Shown here: positions 26,370 through 34,684 of the stretch, in pieces
Position numbering within the stretch: position 1 is the stretch's first letter
How the letters are laid out: the number at the start of each line of letters is the position of its first letter
Assembly: GCF_004804275.1 (NCBI RefSeq)
Contig: NZ_STGI01000014.1
Span: 103,826 to 167,825, forward strand
Direction of reading: 5' to 3'
Source: Herbaspirillum sp. ST 5-3
GTDB taxonomy: Bacteria > Pseudomonadota > Gammaproteobacteria > Burkholderiales > Burkholderiaceae_D
Length of the DNA stretch: 64,000 nt
Notes under the pieces: generated by a model
Databases searched by the model: none
Seen by the model: the letters and a program-made list of their open reading frames with translations, nothing else
What the model was told of the DNA's origin: nothing
Made by a program: the position numbers and the translations under genes

Positions 26370-29318
26370 ATGACCACGACTTTGACACGTCTCCTCGCAG
26401 TTGCATTTCTTGCCTTGCCGATGCTGGCGCAAGCTGCGGTCCTGCGGGTGGTTACCGATGACAATTATCCGCCCTATCTGTATCGCAATTCCAATGGAGA
26501 AGAGGAAGGCTACGTCGCTGACATCTGGAAATTGTGGGAGGAAAAAACAGGCATCGAGGTGAAATTGACGGCGACCAACTGGGCGGACGCCCAGCGCCAA
26601 TTGCTGGATGGGAAAGCCGATGTGATCGACATGATTTTCCGCACGCCGAAGCGGGAGCCCCTGTACGATTTTTCGGAACCCTACGCACGCTTGCCGGTGG
26701 CAATCTATGTCGATTCTTCCATATCCGGCATACACAATATCGCGGACCTGAAGGGCTTCGAAGTCGGCGTCCAGCGCGGCGACGCCTGTGTGGAAAAATT
26801 GCAGGCCGCCGGCATTTCAAACCTTCGACTGTTTGCCAATTACAGCATTCTGATCTCCGCCGCCTCCGCTCAGGAGATCAAGATATTCTGCCTCGATGAA
26901 TACCCCGCCAACTACTATCTGTACCTCTTCGCAAAGCAAAAGCAGTTCGTCAAGGCATTCGACATGTACAAGGAGGAGTTTCGCTGGGCAGTCAGGAAGG
27001 GAAATGCCGAAACCTACAAACTTGTCGAGCAAGGCATGACGCGCATCAGCGCGGAAGAGAAAGAAGCGCTGAAAAAGAAGTGGCTGGGCCAACCGGCTCC
27101 GTTCTCGCAATACTCGGAATATGCCGGCATCTTTCGCAAGATCCTGGCAGCACTGTCCTTCGCCGTCGTCGGCCTGATCATCTGGCTCAAGTCGCTGCAG
27201 AAGGCTGTCGAAAGACGTACCAGGGAACTCGAACAGGAAAGAGCCCACTTGCATGCGCTGGTGGAAAACAGTCCCGACCTCATTTGGCTGAAAGACGCCA
27301 ACGGAACCTATCTGACCTGCAATCCGAAAGTGGCCAGACTGTTTGGCAAGACATGTGAGGAGATTATCGGCAAGACAGACTTCGATTTTTTCAATCAGAA
27401 ATCGGCGGAATTTTTTCGCACCAACGATCTCCTTGCGCTAAAAGCCGAACAACCCAGGGCTCATGAATCATGGGTGACCTACCCTGACAACGGCGAGACA
27501 CGGCTGATCGAAATCCTCAAGACACCGGTGTTGAAGCCAAATGGCGAAGTGCTCGGCGTACTTGGCGTGGCGCGCGACATTACCGAGCGCAAGCGGGACG
27601 AAGAGAAACTCCGCGAGCAGGACGAACTGCTCAGGCAAATGAGCTCCATGGCCCGCATCGGCGCCTGGGATTTTGATCCAGCCACCGGGCAAGTCACCTG
27701 GACGGACGAAGTTGCGTCCATTCTTGATGCTGCCCCCAAAGCGGGAACCGATGAGTCCTATGGATTCAGCTTTTTTCACGGCGAGAATCGGACGCTGATC
27801 GAAGCCGCGTTCAAGGAGGCGGTCGCCCATGGCACCCCCTATGACCTCGAGTTGAAACTGGTCAGCGCTGCCGGCAAGCACAAATGGGTCCGTACGATTT
27901 GCCGCCCGATTCTGGTTGACGGAAAGGTGGTCAAGCTGCGCGGCGCCATTCAAGACATCACCGATCAGAAGCTAAAGGACGAATTGATCTGGAAACAGAA
28001 CAACTTCGACGCGCTGACCGGGTTGCCGAACCGGGGTCTTTTCCGTGATCGGCTCGAACAGGAAATCAAGAAGGCGTTCCGAACCGGCAAATCGCTGGCC
28101 TTGTTGTTCATCGATCTGGACCGTTTCAAGGGAATCAACGATACCCTGGGACATGCCAAGGGCGATGCACTGCTGGTCGAGGCAACCCGGCGCATCACAA
28201 AGTGCGTACGCGAGACCGACACCGTGGCGCGCCTGGGTGGCGACGAGTTCACGATCATCATGAGTGAATTCGATAAGCGGCCGCAGCTTGAGAGAGTCGC
28301 ACAGAATCTTATCCAGGTCTTGTCGACCCCGTTCGATCTCGGTGACGGCGACATGGGCTATGTATCCGGCAGCGTCGGCATCACCCTGTATCCGGGCGAT
28401 GGCGACGACATCGAAGCCCTGATGAAAAATGCCGAGCAGGCCATGTACCTCGCCAAAAAGGAAGGACGCAGCCGCTTCAGCTATTTCACGCATTCATTGC
28501 AGCAGGAGGCGCAGAGCAAGCTGTTGCTGACCAATGAACTACGGCAGGCGCTGGCTCGCAATGAACTGCATGTCTATTACCAGCCTATCGTCGACACCAG
28601 GACCGGACGCATCACCAAGGCCGAGGCTTTGCTGCGCTGGAAACATCCCGTGAAAGGCATGATCGGTCCGGCCATCTTCATTCCCCTGGCCGAGGAATCG
28701 GGCCTGATCATGGAGATCGGAGAATGGGTTTTCAAGGAAGCGATTTCCAGCATCGAGCGATGGCACAAGAAATTCGCAAGCATCATTCAACTGAGCGTGA
28801 ACAAGTCCCCTGTGCAATTCGAAAAAGCGGACCATCACGCGTGGCTGGACAGGCTCGTCCAATCCGGTCTTCCCGCCAGCTGCGTCACGGTCGAAATCAC
28901 AGAGGGTTTGCTCATCAATGATTCGGCCAGGGTCAAGGCCCGCTTGAACGAATTCCAGGATAGAGGCGTGGAAGTGTCGATCGACGATTTCGGAACAGGA
29001 TTTTCAGCGCTTTCCTATCTCAAGCTGTTCGATATCGATTATCTCAAGATCGACAAATCCTTCATCAGCAACCTCCCCGAAGATGAAAGCGACATGGCGC
29101 TGACCGAGGCCATCATCGTCATGGCGCACAAGCTGGGCATCAAGGCCATCGCGGAAGGCGTCGAGACCGAAGCGCAGCGCGACGTCCTGATCGCATTCGG
29201 CTGCGATTACATCCAGGGCTATTTGTATTCCCCGCCGGTTCCGCTGGAAGAATTCGAAGCGCTGCTGGAAAAACAGGGCCTCGGCGAGCGCTCGCACATC
29301 GAGCAAGGCTGCAAGTAG
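26370..29318 (+). CDS. Periplasmic-binding-protein sensor with PAS, GGDEF and EAL domains
   Basis: A 982-residue bifunctional c-di-GMP enzyme. Residues 1-22 are a signal sequence. Residues 24 to about 245 form a family 3 extracellular solute-binding domain (VLRVVTDDNYPPYLY, then YDFSEPYARLPVAIYV), the type that binds amino acids. A TM helix (257-275) links to two PAS domains (about 293-405 and 420-535), GGDEF (623-627, intact, with RETD inhibitory site) and EAL (752-754, intact, with EITEGL and DDFGTGFSAL). This suggests that a periplasmic amino acid or similar ligand tunes c-di-GMP. Both catalytic sites look complete, so net activity depends on signals. The gene is followed closely by the convergent regulator gene. 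Confidence 0.9.
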   Translation: MTTTLTRLLAVAFLALPMLAQAAVLRVVTDDNYPPYLYRNSNGEEEGYVADIWKLWEEKTGIEVKLTATNWADAQRQLLDGKADVIDMIFRTPKREPLYDFSEPYARLPVAIYVDSSISGIHNIADLKGFEVGVQRGDACVEKLQAAGISNLRLFANYSILISAASAQEIKIFCLDEYPANYYLYLFAKQKQFVKAFDMYKEEFRWAVRKGNAETYKLVEQGMTRISAEEKEALKKKWLGQPAPFSQYSEYAGIFRKILAALSFAVVGLIIWLKSLQKAVERRTRELEQERAHLHALVENSPDLIWLKDANGTYLTCNPKVARLFGKTCEEIIGKTDFDFFNQKSAEFFRTNDLLALKAEQPRAHESWVTYPDNGETRLIEILKTPVLKPNGEVLGVLGVARDITERKRDEEKLREQDELLRQMSSMARIGAWDFDPATGQVTWTDEVASILDAAPKAGTDESYGFSFFHGENRTLIEAAFKEAVAHGTPYDLELKLVSAAGKHKWVRTICRPILVDGKVVKLRGAIQDITDQKLKDELIWKQNNFDALTGLPNRGLFRDRLEQEIKKAFRTGKSLALLFIDLDRFKGINDTLGHAKGDALLVEATRRITKCVRETDTVARLGGDEFTIIMSEFDKRPQLERVAQNLIQVLSTPFDLGDGDMGYVSGSVGITLYPGDGDDIEALMKNAEQAMYLAKKEGRSRFSYFTHSLQQEAQSKLLLTNELRQALARNELHVYYQPIVDTRTGRITKAEALLRWKHPVKGMIGPAIFIPLAEESGLIMEIGEWVFKEAISSIERWHKKFASIIQLSVNKSPVQFEKADHHAWLDRLVQSGLPASCVTVEITEGLLINDSARVKARLNEFQDRGVEVSIDDFGTGFSALSYLKLFDIDYLKIDKSFISNLPEDESDMALTEAIIVMAHKLGIKAIAEGVETEAQRDVLIAFGCDYIQGYLYSPPVPLEEFEALLEKQGLGERSHIEQGCK

Positions 29319-29326
29319 CCCGCAAA

Positions 29327-32300
29327 TCAGGAACCGGCAGCCTGCAACTGCTGCGCCAGCGCTTCGATTTCGCTTGAGACTGGCGTCCCCAGCACGCTCA
29401 AGGCGATGCGCCGATAGCGCCGGTAGACCGCCAGCCCCTCGGCGTAACGCCCCATGTCCAGATTGATCCGCATCAGCGTCTCCGTCAAGGACTTGCAATA
29501 CGGATCGGCTTCAATCGCATGCTCCAGCAACGTCGTGGCTGCGTTCATGTCGTCATTGTTCGCCAGCAGGCGACCGGCTGCGCCGAGCACACGCGCGATA
29601 CGGCTGCGCCACAGTTCGCGCTGCGCCAGCATCCAGGTCGCGCTCTCCCCCGCCAGCATCTCGCCGCGATACAAGTCCAGCAGGCGATTCGCGGCGTCGG
29701 CGACATCGCCCGTTGTCGGATCAGCGCGTTCGATCGTCCGCTCAAGCAAGGACAATTGGTGCTCCAGCGCGGAGGTGTCGGTCCAGCAGATATCGCGATT
29801 GAAACTCAGCATGCCTTGCTCCAGGCGGATGGTATCGGCACCCAGCGTGCCGCGCAGTCGCGACAAGGTGGTTTCCAGCGCATGCCGCGCGCTGTCACCG
29901 TCGGAATCCGGCCACAAGGCTTCGGCGGCGCGATCAAAGGGCAGCGGCGCCGGCGCATGTGCAGCGAGCATGCGGACCACGTCAAGTTGCCGATGCTTCG
30001 ACTTGCCCTGCGAGCGGATTGGCTCGCCATCGAGTTCCAGGCGAAAGCCGCCGAAGCAATGGATCCTTACCGGCCACGGCCAGGATTGCGGCGCGTCTTC
30101 AGGCGGCGTAAGGCGGAAGGCACGAATCAATGTGCAGGCCGTATCAGTTTCGATATCGTGACGCAGCGCGTGGACGCATAAGGGTTGCAGGATGCGCGGG
30201 ATGGCGAACGACAGATAGCCGCCGCCCTGCCCTTTCAACTGACCGAACGCGCGCTGCACGAAACGCGAGGCGTCGCTGACGTCGTCGCACGACGCGCCGT
30301 CCGACAGCAGCAGCCAGGCGTCAAGCAGATCGGCATGGATTGCTGCGACCGGATAATTTGTCTGCTCGCCCAGGCGGCGCAGCGAGACAAGCTGTGCCCG
30401 GCATGCTTCGCGATCCAGCACCGCATGGGCAACGCACTCAGCCACGCTGGAGCACAACTCGTAGGGTACGCAGCCGAAGCGCCGGCCGGCCTCGCGTGCC
30501 AGGCGCGCATGCTCCAGCGCCGCACGCGCATCGCCCATCCAGCTTGATGCCCATGACCAGGTAAGGTGCACATGCCCGGCAAGATTGTGATGACCAGGCG
30601 GCGTCGAGGCAACTACCTTGTCGAGAATGGCCCGGACCTTGACGTGTTCACCGCGAAACAGCAGTCCGGTGGCATGGATCAGCGCGTAGTGGCTGTCCAT
30701 GATGCGGATGCCGCTTTCTTCGGAGGAGCGACAGGATCCCGCGTAGCTGTCGATGAGGCGCGCATGGTCGAGCGAGACCAGGGCGTCGTACAGCCGGATC
30801 AGGTAAGCGAGATAACGCGCATAGGACGACCAGGATGCAGATTCCGGAAGCGCGCCGATCAGTGCGTGCACGGACCGGACCTGATGGTAACGTCCGGACA
30901 GAAAGTAGTGCTGCGTGAGCATCGTCGACAGACGCACCTTCAGCGTCGCATCAGCTGGCTGCCGCAAGGCGTCGAATGCGCGCTGCTCCCACAAGGGCAT
31001 GTCGGCATGGCCGGGCTCGACGGTGAACAAGCCGCTCCAGACACTGTGCGTCAAATGCGCCTTGAGCGTCGGGTCCGGCAACAGCTCGTAGTCGCGATGC
31101 GGATCGACGTGGCGATTCAGGAAATCACGCAGCGGCTCCCGCGCCGCGCCGTTGAAGAAATACGAGCTGATGATGGCGCTCAGGGCCAGGAAGCGATATT
31201 TGTGATTGCTCTGTGCGGCAAACGCCTCGTGCGCCTTCAGCAGCGCTTCGCGGGCGCGCGCCGTGTCGGTCATGAATACAGCCAGCCCGAGCCAGTAGTA
31301 GTGCCATGGACCGCAATGCTGCGCCGGCAAGGCATCGATCCAGCGCGTCAGCGTCTGATGGCGCGCGGTCGCGAACAATTCCTCCGCGCGCAGCTCGATC
31401 AAGGGTGCAGCGCATTGCGGCAGTCCATGTTCCAGCGCCAGCTTGATCGCCGCATCGAGGTTGCCCGCCGCTTCCAGCAATGCGACGCTGCGCTCGACGC
31501 GCTGCAAGCGTTGTGCTGCATCGTGATGCGCCTCTGCCCAGTTGCGCAGAAAGCGCCGGAACAGCGGGTGCAGCATGTACTGCCGCCCCGGATATTCATA
31601 GATGAGCGCGCCGTGCGCCGCCAGCCGCGCCGCGACGTCGGCTGCGCCCGGCATGCCGGACAGGCTCACCGCCCACGCGCCGTTAAAGTATGGCAGCCAG
31701 CAGATCGCCAGCAGCGTTTCACGCTCGGCGTCGCTGAGCGCGGAAAACATTTCCTCCGCCAGATAACCCGCCACCGCTTCCGACATGATGTCTTCTGTTT
31801 TCAGCGCGGCTTGCGGTCGGCGTTTGAGCCAGGCGGCAATGAGCGCAATTCCCGCAGGCCATCCCCGGGTGATGCGGAATACCGCGTCGCGCAATTCGGT
31901 CGCGCGTTCGACCCGCAGCACATGCAGCAGCACTTCGGTCTCCTCGGGACTGAAAGCAAGCGCGCTGACCGGCACTTCCTGCATCATGCCGTGCGCCAGC
32001 AGACGTGCGCAATTGGCCGGCGCCGGTGCACGGCTGAGCACCAGCAGCCGTACGCCGGGCGGCAGCTCCTCGACCAGGATTTCCAGGAATTGCTTGAAGA
32101 ATGGCGCTTGCTGGCAGCGATGCGCATCATCCATCACGATACAAGCTTCGGGCGCGATCGCGCCAGCGAGCGATCGAATGAAAAGCCGCAGATAGCCCTG
32201 CAAGGCCGGGAGGTGTTCACGCAGCAGCGCGGGCGGCTGCCAGCCCGGCGCGACCGAGCCCGTCACGATCGCTTGCTGGAAATACATGAGGAAGCTGGCC

Positions 32301-32506
32301 GGATCGGCATCCGCCTCGTCGAGCCTCAGCCACGCCGTCGGACCGGTACAAGCCTGACAGAATTCCAGGCCGAAACTGGTCTTGCCGGAACCGGCGGGCG
32401 CCACCACCCAGGTCAGCGGAACCGGCAACGGGCAAATGGCCTGTACCGCCGCCTGGCGGCCGATCAGTCGTGCAACCGGACGCGAAATTTTCGCGAGAGA
32501 GGCCAT
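29327..32506 (-). CDS. MalT-like STAND ATPase with C-terminal BTAD (SARP-type) regulator domain
   Basis: A 1059-residue signal-transduction ATPase/transcription factor. The N-terminal NTPase has Walker A VVAPAGSGKTSF and Walker B CIVMDDAHRC, resembling MalT. A winged-helix region and TPR-like helical repeats fill residues about 300-790. Instead of MalT's LuxR-type helix-turn-helix, the C-terminus carries an OmpR-like winged helix (VRIHCFGGFRLELDGEPIR, then KHRQLDVVRML) plus a bacterial transcriptional activator domain (SRLRGTLGADTIRLEQG and the following helices), as in SARP regulators. The start follows GAGGAG. Such proteins usually activate a neighbouring metabolic cluster after binding an inducer; none is evident here. 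Confidence 0.83.
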   Translation of the reverse strand: MASLAKISRPVARLIGRQAAVQAICPLPVPLTWVVAPAGSGKTSFGLEFCQACTGPTAWLRLDEADADPASFLMYFQQAIVTGSVAPGWQPPALLREHLPALQGYLRLFIRSLAGAIAPEACIVMDDAHRCQQAPFFKQFLEILVEELPPGVRLLVLSRAPAPANCARLLAHGMMQEVPVSALAFSPEETEVLLHVLRVERATELRDAVFRITRGWPAGIALIAAWLKRRPQAALKTEDIMSEAVAGYLAEEMFSALSDAERETLLAICWLPYFNGAWAVSLSGMPGAADVAARLAAHGALIYEYPGRQYMLHPLFRRFLRNWAEAHHDAAQRLQRVERSVALLEAAGNLDAAIKLALEHGLPQCAAPLIELRAEELFATARHQTLTRWIDALPAQHCGPWHYYWLGLAVFMTDTARAREALLKAHEAFAAQSNHKYRFLALSAIISSYFFNGAAREPLRDFLNRHVDPHRDYELLPDPTLKAHLTHSVWSGLFTVEPGHADMPLWEQRAFDALRQPADATLKVRLSTMLTQHYFLSGRYHQVRSVHALIGALPESASWSSYARYLAYLIRLYDALVSLDHARLIDSYAGSCRSSEESGIRIMDSHYALIHATGLLFRGEHVKVRAILDKVVASTPPGHHNLAGHVHLTWSWASSWMGDARAALEHARLAREAGRRFGCVPYELCSSVAECVAHAVLDREACRAQLVSLRRLGEQTNYPVAAIHADLLDAWLLLSDGASCDDVSDASRFVQRAFGQLKGQGGGYLSFAIPRILQPLCVHALRHDIETDTACTLIRAFRLTPPEDAPQSWPWPVRIHCFGGFRLELDGEPIRSQGKSKHRQLDVVRMLAAHAPAPLPFDRAAEALWPDSDGDSARHALETTLSRLRGTLGADTIRLEQGMLSFNRDICWTDTSALEHQLSLLERTIERADPTTGDVADAANRLLDLYRGEMLAGESATWMLAQRELWRSRIARVLGAAGRLLANNDDMNAATTLLEHAIEADPYCKSLTETLMRINLDMGRYAEGLAVYRRYRRIALSVLGTPVSSEIEALAQQLQAAGS

Positions 32507-32699
32507 CGGTTTTTCTCCTCATGCTGAAGCGCCATGTGGCGCGATCGTCGTTTCCGCCCGCCGTTTAGCGCGCGGATTGCAAAAAATGCAACGACTGCAA
32601 TCATCGCATAAATTGTCATTTGGACAACCGTTTGGAGAATTGGAATATGCTTCGATGCTACGAAAAAACGACACCGGGCGGCCATTGACCGACATGCCG

Positions 32700-33335
32700 T
32701 CAGAGCCAGCCGAGACCGCCCCCGAGCGCGAGCATGCCCGCCCCTGCAGTGCCGTACACCGCGCCGAGAACCTTCAGCTGCTGCTTTCTCGACTCGAGGT
32801 CATAGACGAAGTAACAGACCAGGAAAAAAGTGGAATAACCCAGCAGGACGATCAACCATGGCGTACCGCGATTCCACCAGCTATAGTCCCAGGTGAGCAC
32901 GCCGATGGCATTCAACTGATATTCGACCAGGACGCAGACGATCGATCCGAGCAGGGCAAAGAACAGCCGGTTCGGCATGCCGAGTATGCGCAGGTTGCGC
33001 TCTTTCGGCAGCATCTTGCAGGCGACGATGCCGAGGATGGCGAACATGAAGCAGATCTCGATGTTCAGCCCCACCATCACCAGGTAAGCGGTCTTGCCGG
33101 GTGCGCCCCAGACGGGGGCGTAGCCGCTGATGTGCAAGATCGCCGAATTGATGATTTCATTAATCCAGTCCATGCCCCAAAATGCGAGGCCGGCGAGCAC
33201 GAGGCTCCAGTTCCGGCGTTCCACTTCCACCGAATAGACGTACAAGACCAGTACCAGCAATGGCACCACGTACCATTGGTATTGATTGCCATCACGCAAG
33301 ATGGAGAGCGCTTGCTGCGCAGCCTGAGTCAGCAT
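32700..33335 (-). CDS. Polytopic membrane protein of unknown function
   Basis: A 211-residue protein with about six hydrophobic helices: WYVVPLLVLVLYVYSVEV, SLVLAGLAFWGMDWINEII, LVMVGLNIEICFMFAILG, NRLFFALLGSIVCVLVEY, TPWLIVLLGYSTFFLVCYFV and a C-terminal Gly/Ala-rich helix. No transporter or enzyme signature is visible, and I do not recognise the family. The ATG at 33335 is strongly supported by AAAGGAGC 7 nt upstream. It lies between the BTAD regulator (same strand, 193 bp downstream) and a divergent AraC regulator, so either may control it. Conserved Trp/Glu residues inside helices (WGMDWINEI) may form a functional site. Confidence 0.7.
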   Translation of the reverse strand: MLTQAAQQALSILRDGNQYQWYVVPLLVLVLYVYSVEVERRNWSLVLAGLAFWGMDWINEIINSAILHISGYAPVWGAPGKTAYLVMVGLNIEICFMFAILGIVACKMLPKERNLRILGMPNRLFFALLGSIVCVLVEYQLNAIGVLTWDYSWWNRGTPWLIVLLGYSTFFLVCYFVYDLESRKQQLKVLGAVYGTAGAGMLALGGGLGWL

Positions 33336-33529
33336 CAAAATAGCTCCTTTTAATAAGAGAATGAACAGGCGAGGATTGTAGGCACGCAAACGCGCAACGC
33401 CGTTGTCGGGAACGGCCATGCGGCTGTTGTATCCGGCCATCTTTCGGTCGCCATCAACAACATGGGAAAGGAGATGCGGAAACCAGGCGCGTGCAGCGCC
33501 GCGACAGCAACAGGTTTCCCGCGGATGCA

Positions 33530-34585
33530 ATGAAGCAAGCGATTGCAGAACACCAAAAAAGTAGAGAAGGCGGTCCGGAAGGCAGCGTTTCGTCAAGCTA
33601 TGTGCGCACGCTACTCGATGTGGTGGAGCAGCGCGGCGGATGCGCGGCCGCGCTGATGCGCGAGGTCGGAATCTCCGACGACATCCGGCGCTCACCGGAA
33701 ATGCGCCTGTGTGCGCCCAAGGCCATGCGCCTGTTCGAATGCGCGGCAGCCGCCACCGGCGACGCCGATTTCGGCTTGCACATGGGCGAATCGGTGCGCC
33801 CGGCGACATTCAGCGCCCTCGGCTATGCTGGCATGAGTTGCGACACCCTCGCGGAAGCACTGTCCCTGATCCCGCGCTTCGAGCGCCTGGTGACGGAACT
33901 GGGCACAACAGAATTGCGGCGCGAAGGCGACTGGGTGACGTTGGCCTGGCGTCCTGCCTTGGACGCAACCGCTGCTTCGCGGCCGGTACAGGATGCGATC
34001 GTTTCGGGCTGGCTGAGCTTTGGGCGATGGATCACCGGCATCGACGGCCACCTGCGGGAAGCGCGGTTCGCCCACCCTGCCCCGTCCGACGTCGAGGAAT
34101 ATGAACGAATCTTCCGCTGCCCGCTTCGTTTTGCCGCGCAGGAAAACGCCCTGGTGTTCCACCGCCGTTTCCTCGACCAGCCGCTGCTGGCCGCAGACCA
34201 GGGCTTCCACGCCCACCAGCGAGCGCGGGCACAGGCACTGCTGGTGCAACTCGACGCGCAGCCTGACTTCACACGGCGCGTGGCCGCCCTTATCCGACAG
34301 AGGCTGGTATACGGTGCGCCAAAGCTGAATGACATCGCAGAGGCCGTGCATGTCAGCGAGCGCACCTTGCGGCGCAGGCTACAGGCGGAAGGAAGCGGAT
34401 TCCAGTCGCTGCTCGACACCATCCGTCATCAGCAGGCGCTGCTTTTTCTCGACGATCCGCAACTGACCATTCTCGATATCGCCCTGCTGCTCGGTTATTC
34501 CGAGCCGACCGCCTTTACCCACGCATTCAAGTCCTGGACGGGCGCGAGTCCGCAACATCACCGGCAAAACAGGCAGCAAGCGTAG
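33530..34585 (+). CDS. AraC-family transcriptional regulator with arabinose-binding-like N-terminal domain
   Basis: A 351-residue transcription factor. The N-terminal 200 residues fit the Arabinose_bd type found in OruR/ArgR-like AraC proteins (SSYVRTLLDVVEQRG, FGLHMGESVRPATFSALGY). The C-terminal DNA-binding domain has two helix-turn-helix motifs (LNDIAEAVHVSERTLRRRLQ and ILDIALLLGYSEPTAFTHAF, then KSWTGASP). The ATG at 33530 is preferred; a GTG at 33491 would add 13 residues. It diverges from the multi-pass membrane protein gene across 195 bp and may regulate it. A stem-loop follows the stop. Confidence 0.9.
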   Translation: MKQAIAEHQKSREGGPEGSVSSSYVRTLLDVVEQRGGCAAALMREVGISDDIRRSPEMRLCAPKAMRLFECAAAATGDADFGLHMGESVRPATFSALGYAGMSCDTLAEALSLIPRFERLVTELGTTELRREGDWVTLAWRPALDATAASRPVQDAIVSGWLSFGRWITGIDGHLREARFAHPAPSDVEEYERIFRCPLRFAAQENALVFHRRFLDQPLLAADQGFHAHQRARAQALLVQLDAQPDFTRRVAALIRQRLVYGAPKLNDIAEAVHVSERTLRRRLQAEGSGFQSLLDTIRHQQALLFLDDPQLTILDIALLLGYSEPTAFTHAFKSWTGASPQHHRQNRQQA

Positions 34586-34602
34586 CAGCCTGTCCAGGTC
34601 GC

Positions 34603-34636
34603 AAAAAACAAACCGCCGGAACATGCGTCCCGGCGG
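34603..34636 (-). terminator. Rho-independent terminator of the 1040-residue protein gene
   Basis: On the minus strand a 7-bp GC stem (CCGCCGG at both arms, read in mirror) is followed by TTTGTTTTTT. It sits 49 bp beyond the stop at 34685 and 18 bp from the AraC stop, so it may serve both convergent genes. Confidence 0.7.
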
Positions 34637-34642
34637 AAAGAT

Positions 34643-34663
34643 CGGCGGGGGCCACGCCCGCCG
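34643..34663. terminator. Second GC-rich hairpin between convergent genes
   Basis: CGGCGGG pairs with CCCGCCG across a 7-nt loop, next to the terminator at 34603-34636. It lacks a T-run and probably acts only as an mRNA 3' end stabiliser. Confidence 0.35.
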
Positions 34664-34684
34664 TCAGGTGACGCCACGCGCAGT

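Noticed and set aside
30566..32527. 653-codon frame antisense to the MalT-BTAD gene
   Set aside because: Shadow frame with no hydrophobic core or domain signature.
32464..32619. 51-codon minus-strand frame with a hydrophobic start (MTIYAMIAVVAFFAIRAL)
   Set aside because: No ribosome site, and it overlaps the start of the BTAD regulator gene by about 40 nt. Possible but unsupported.
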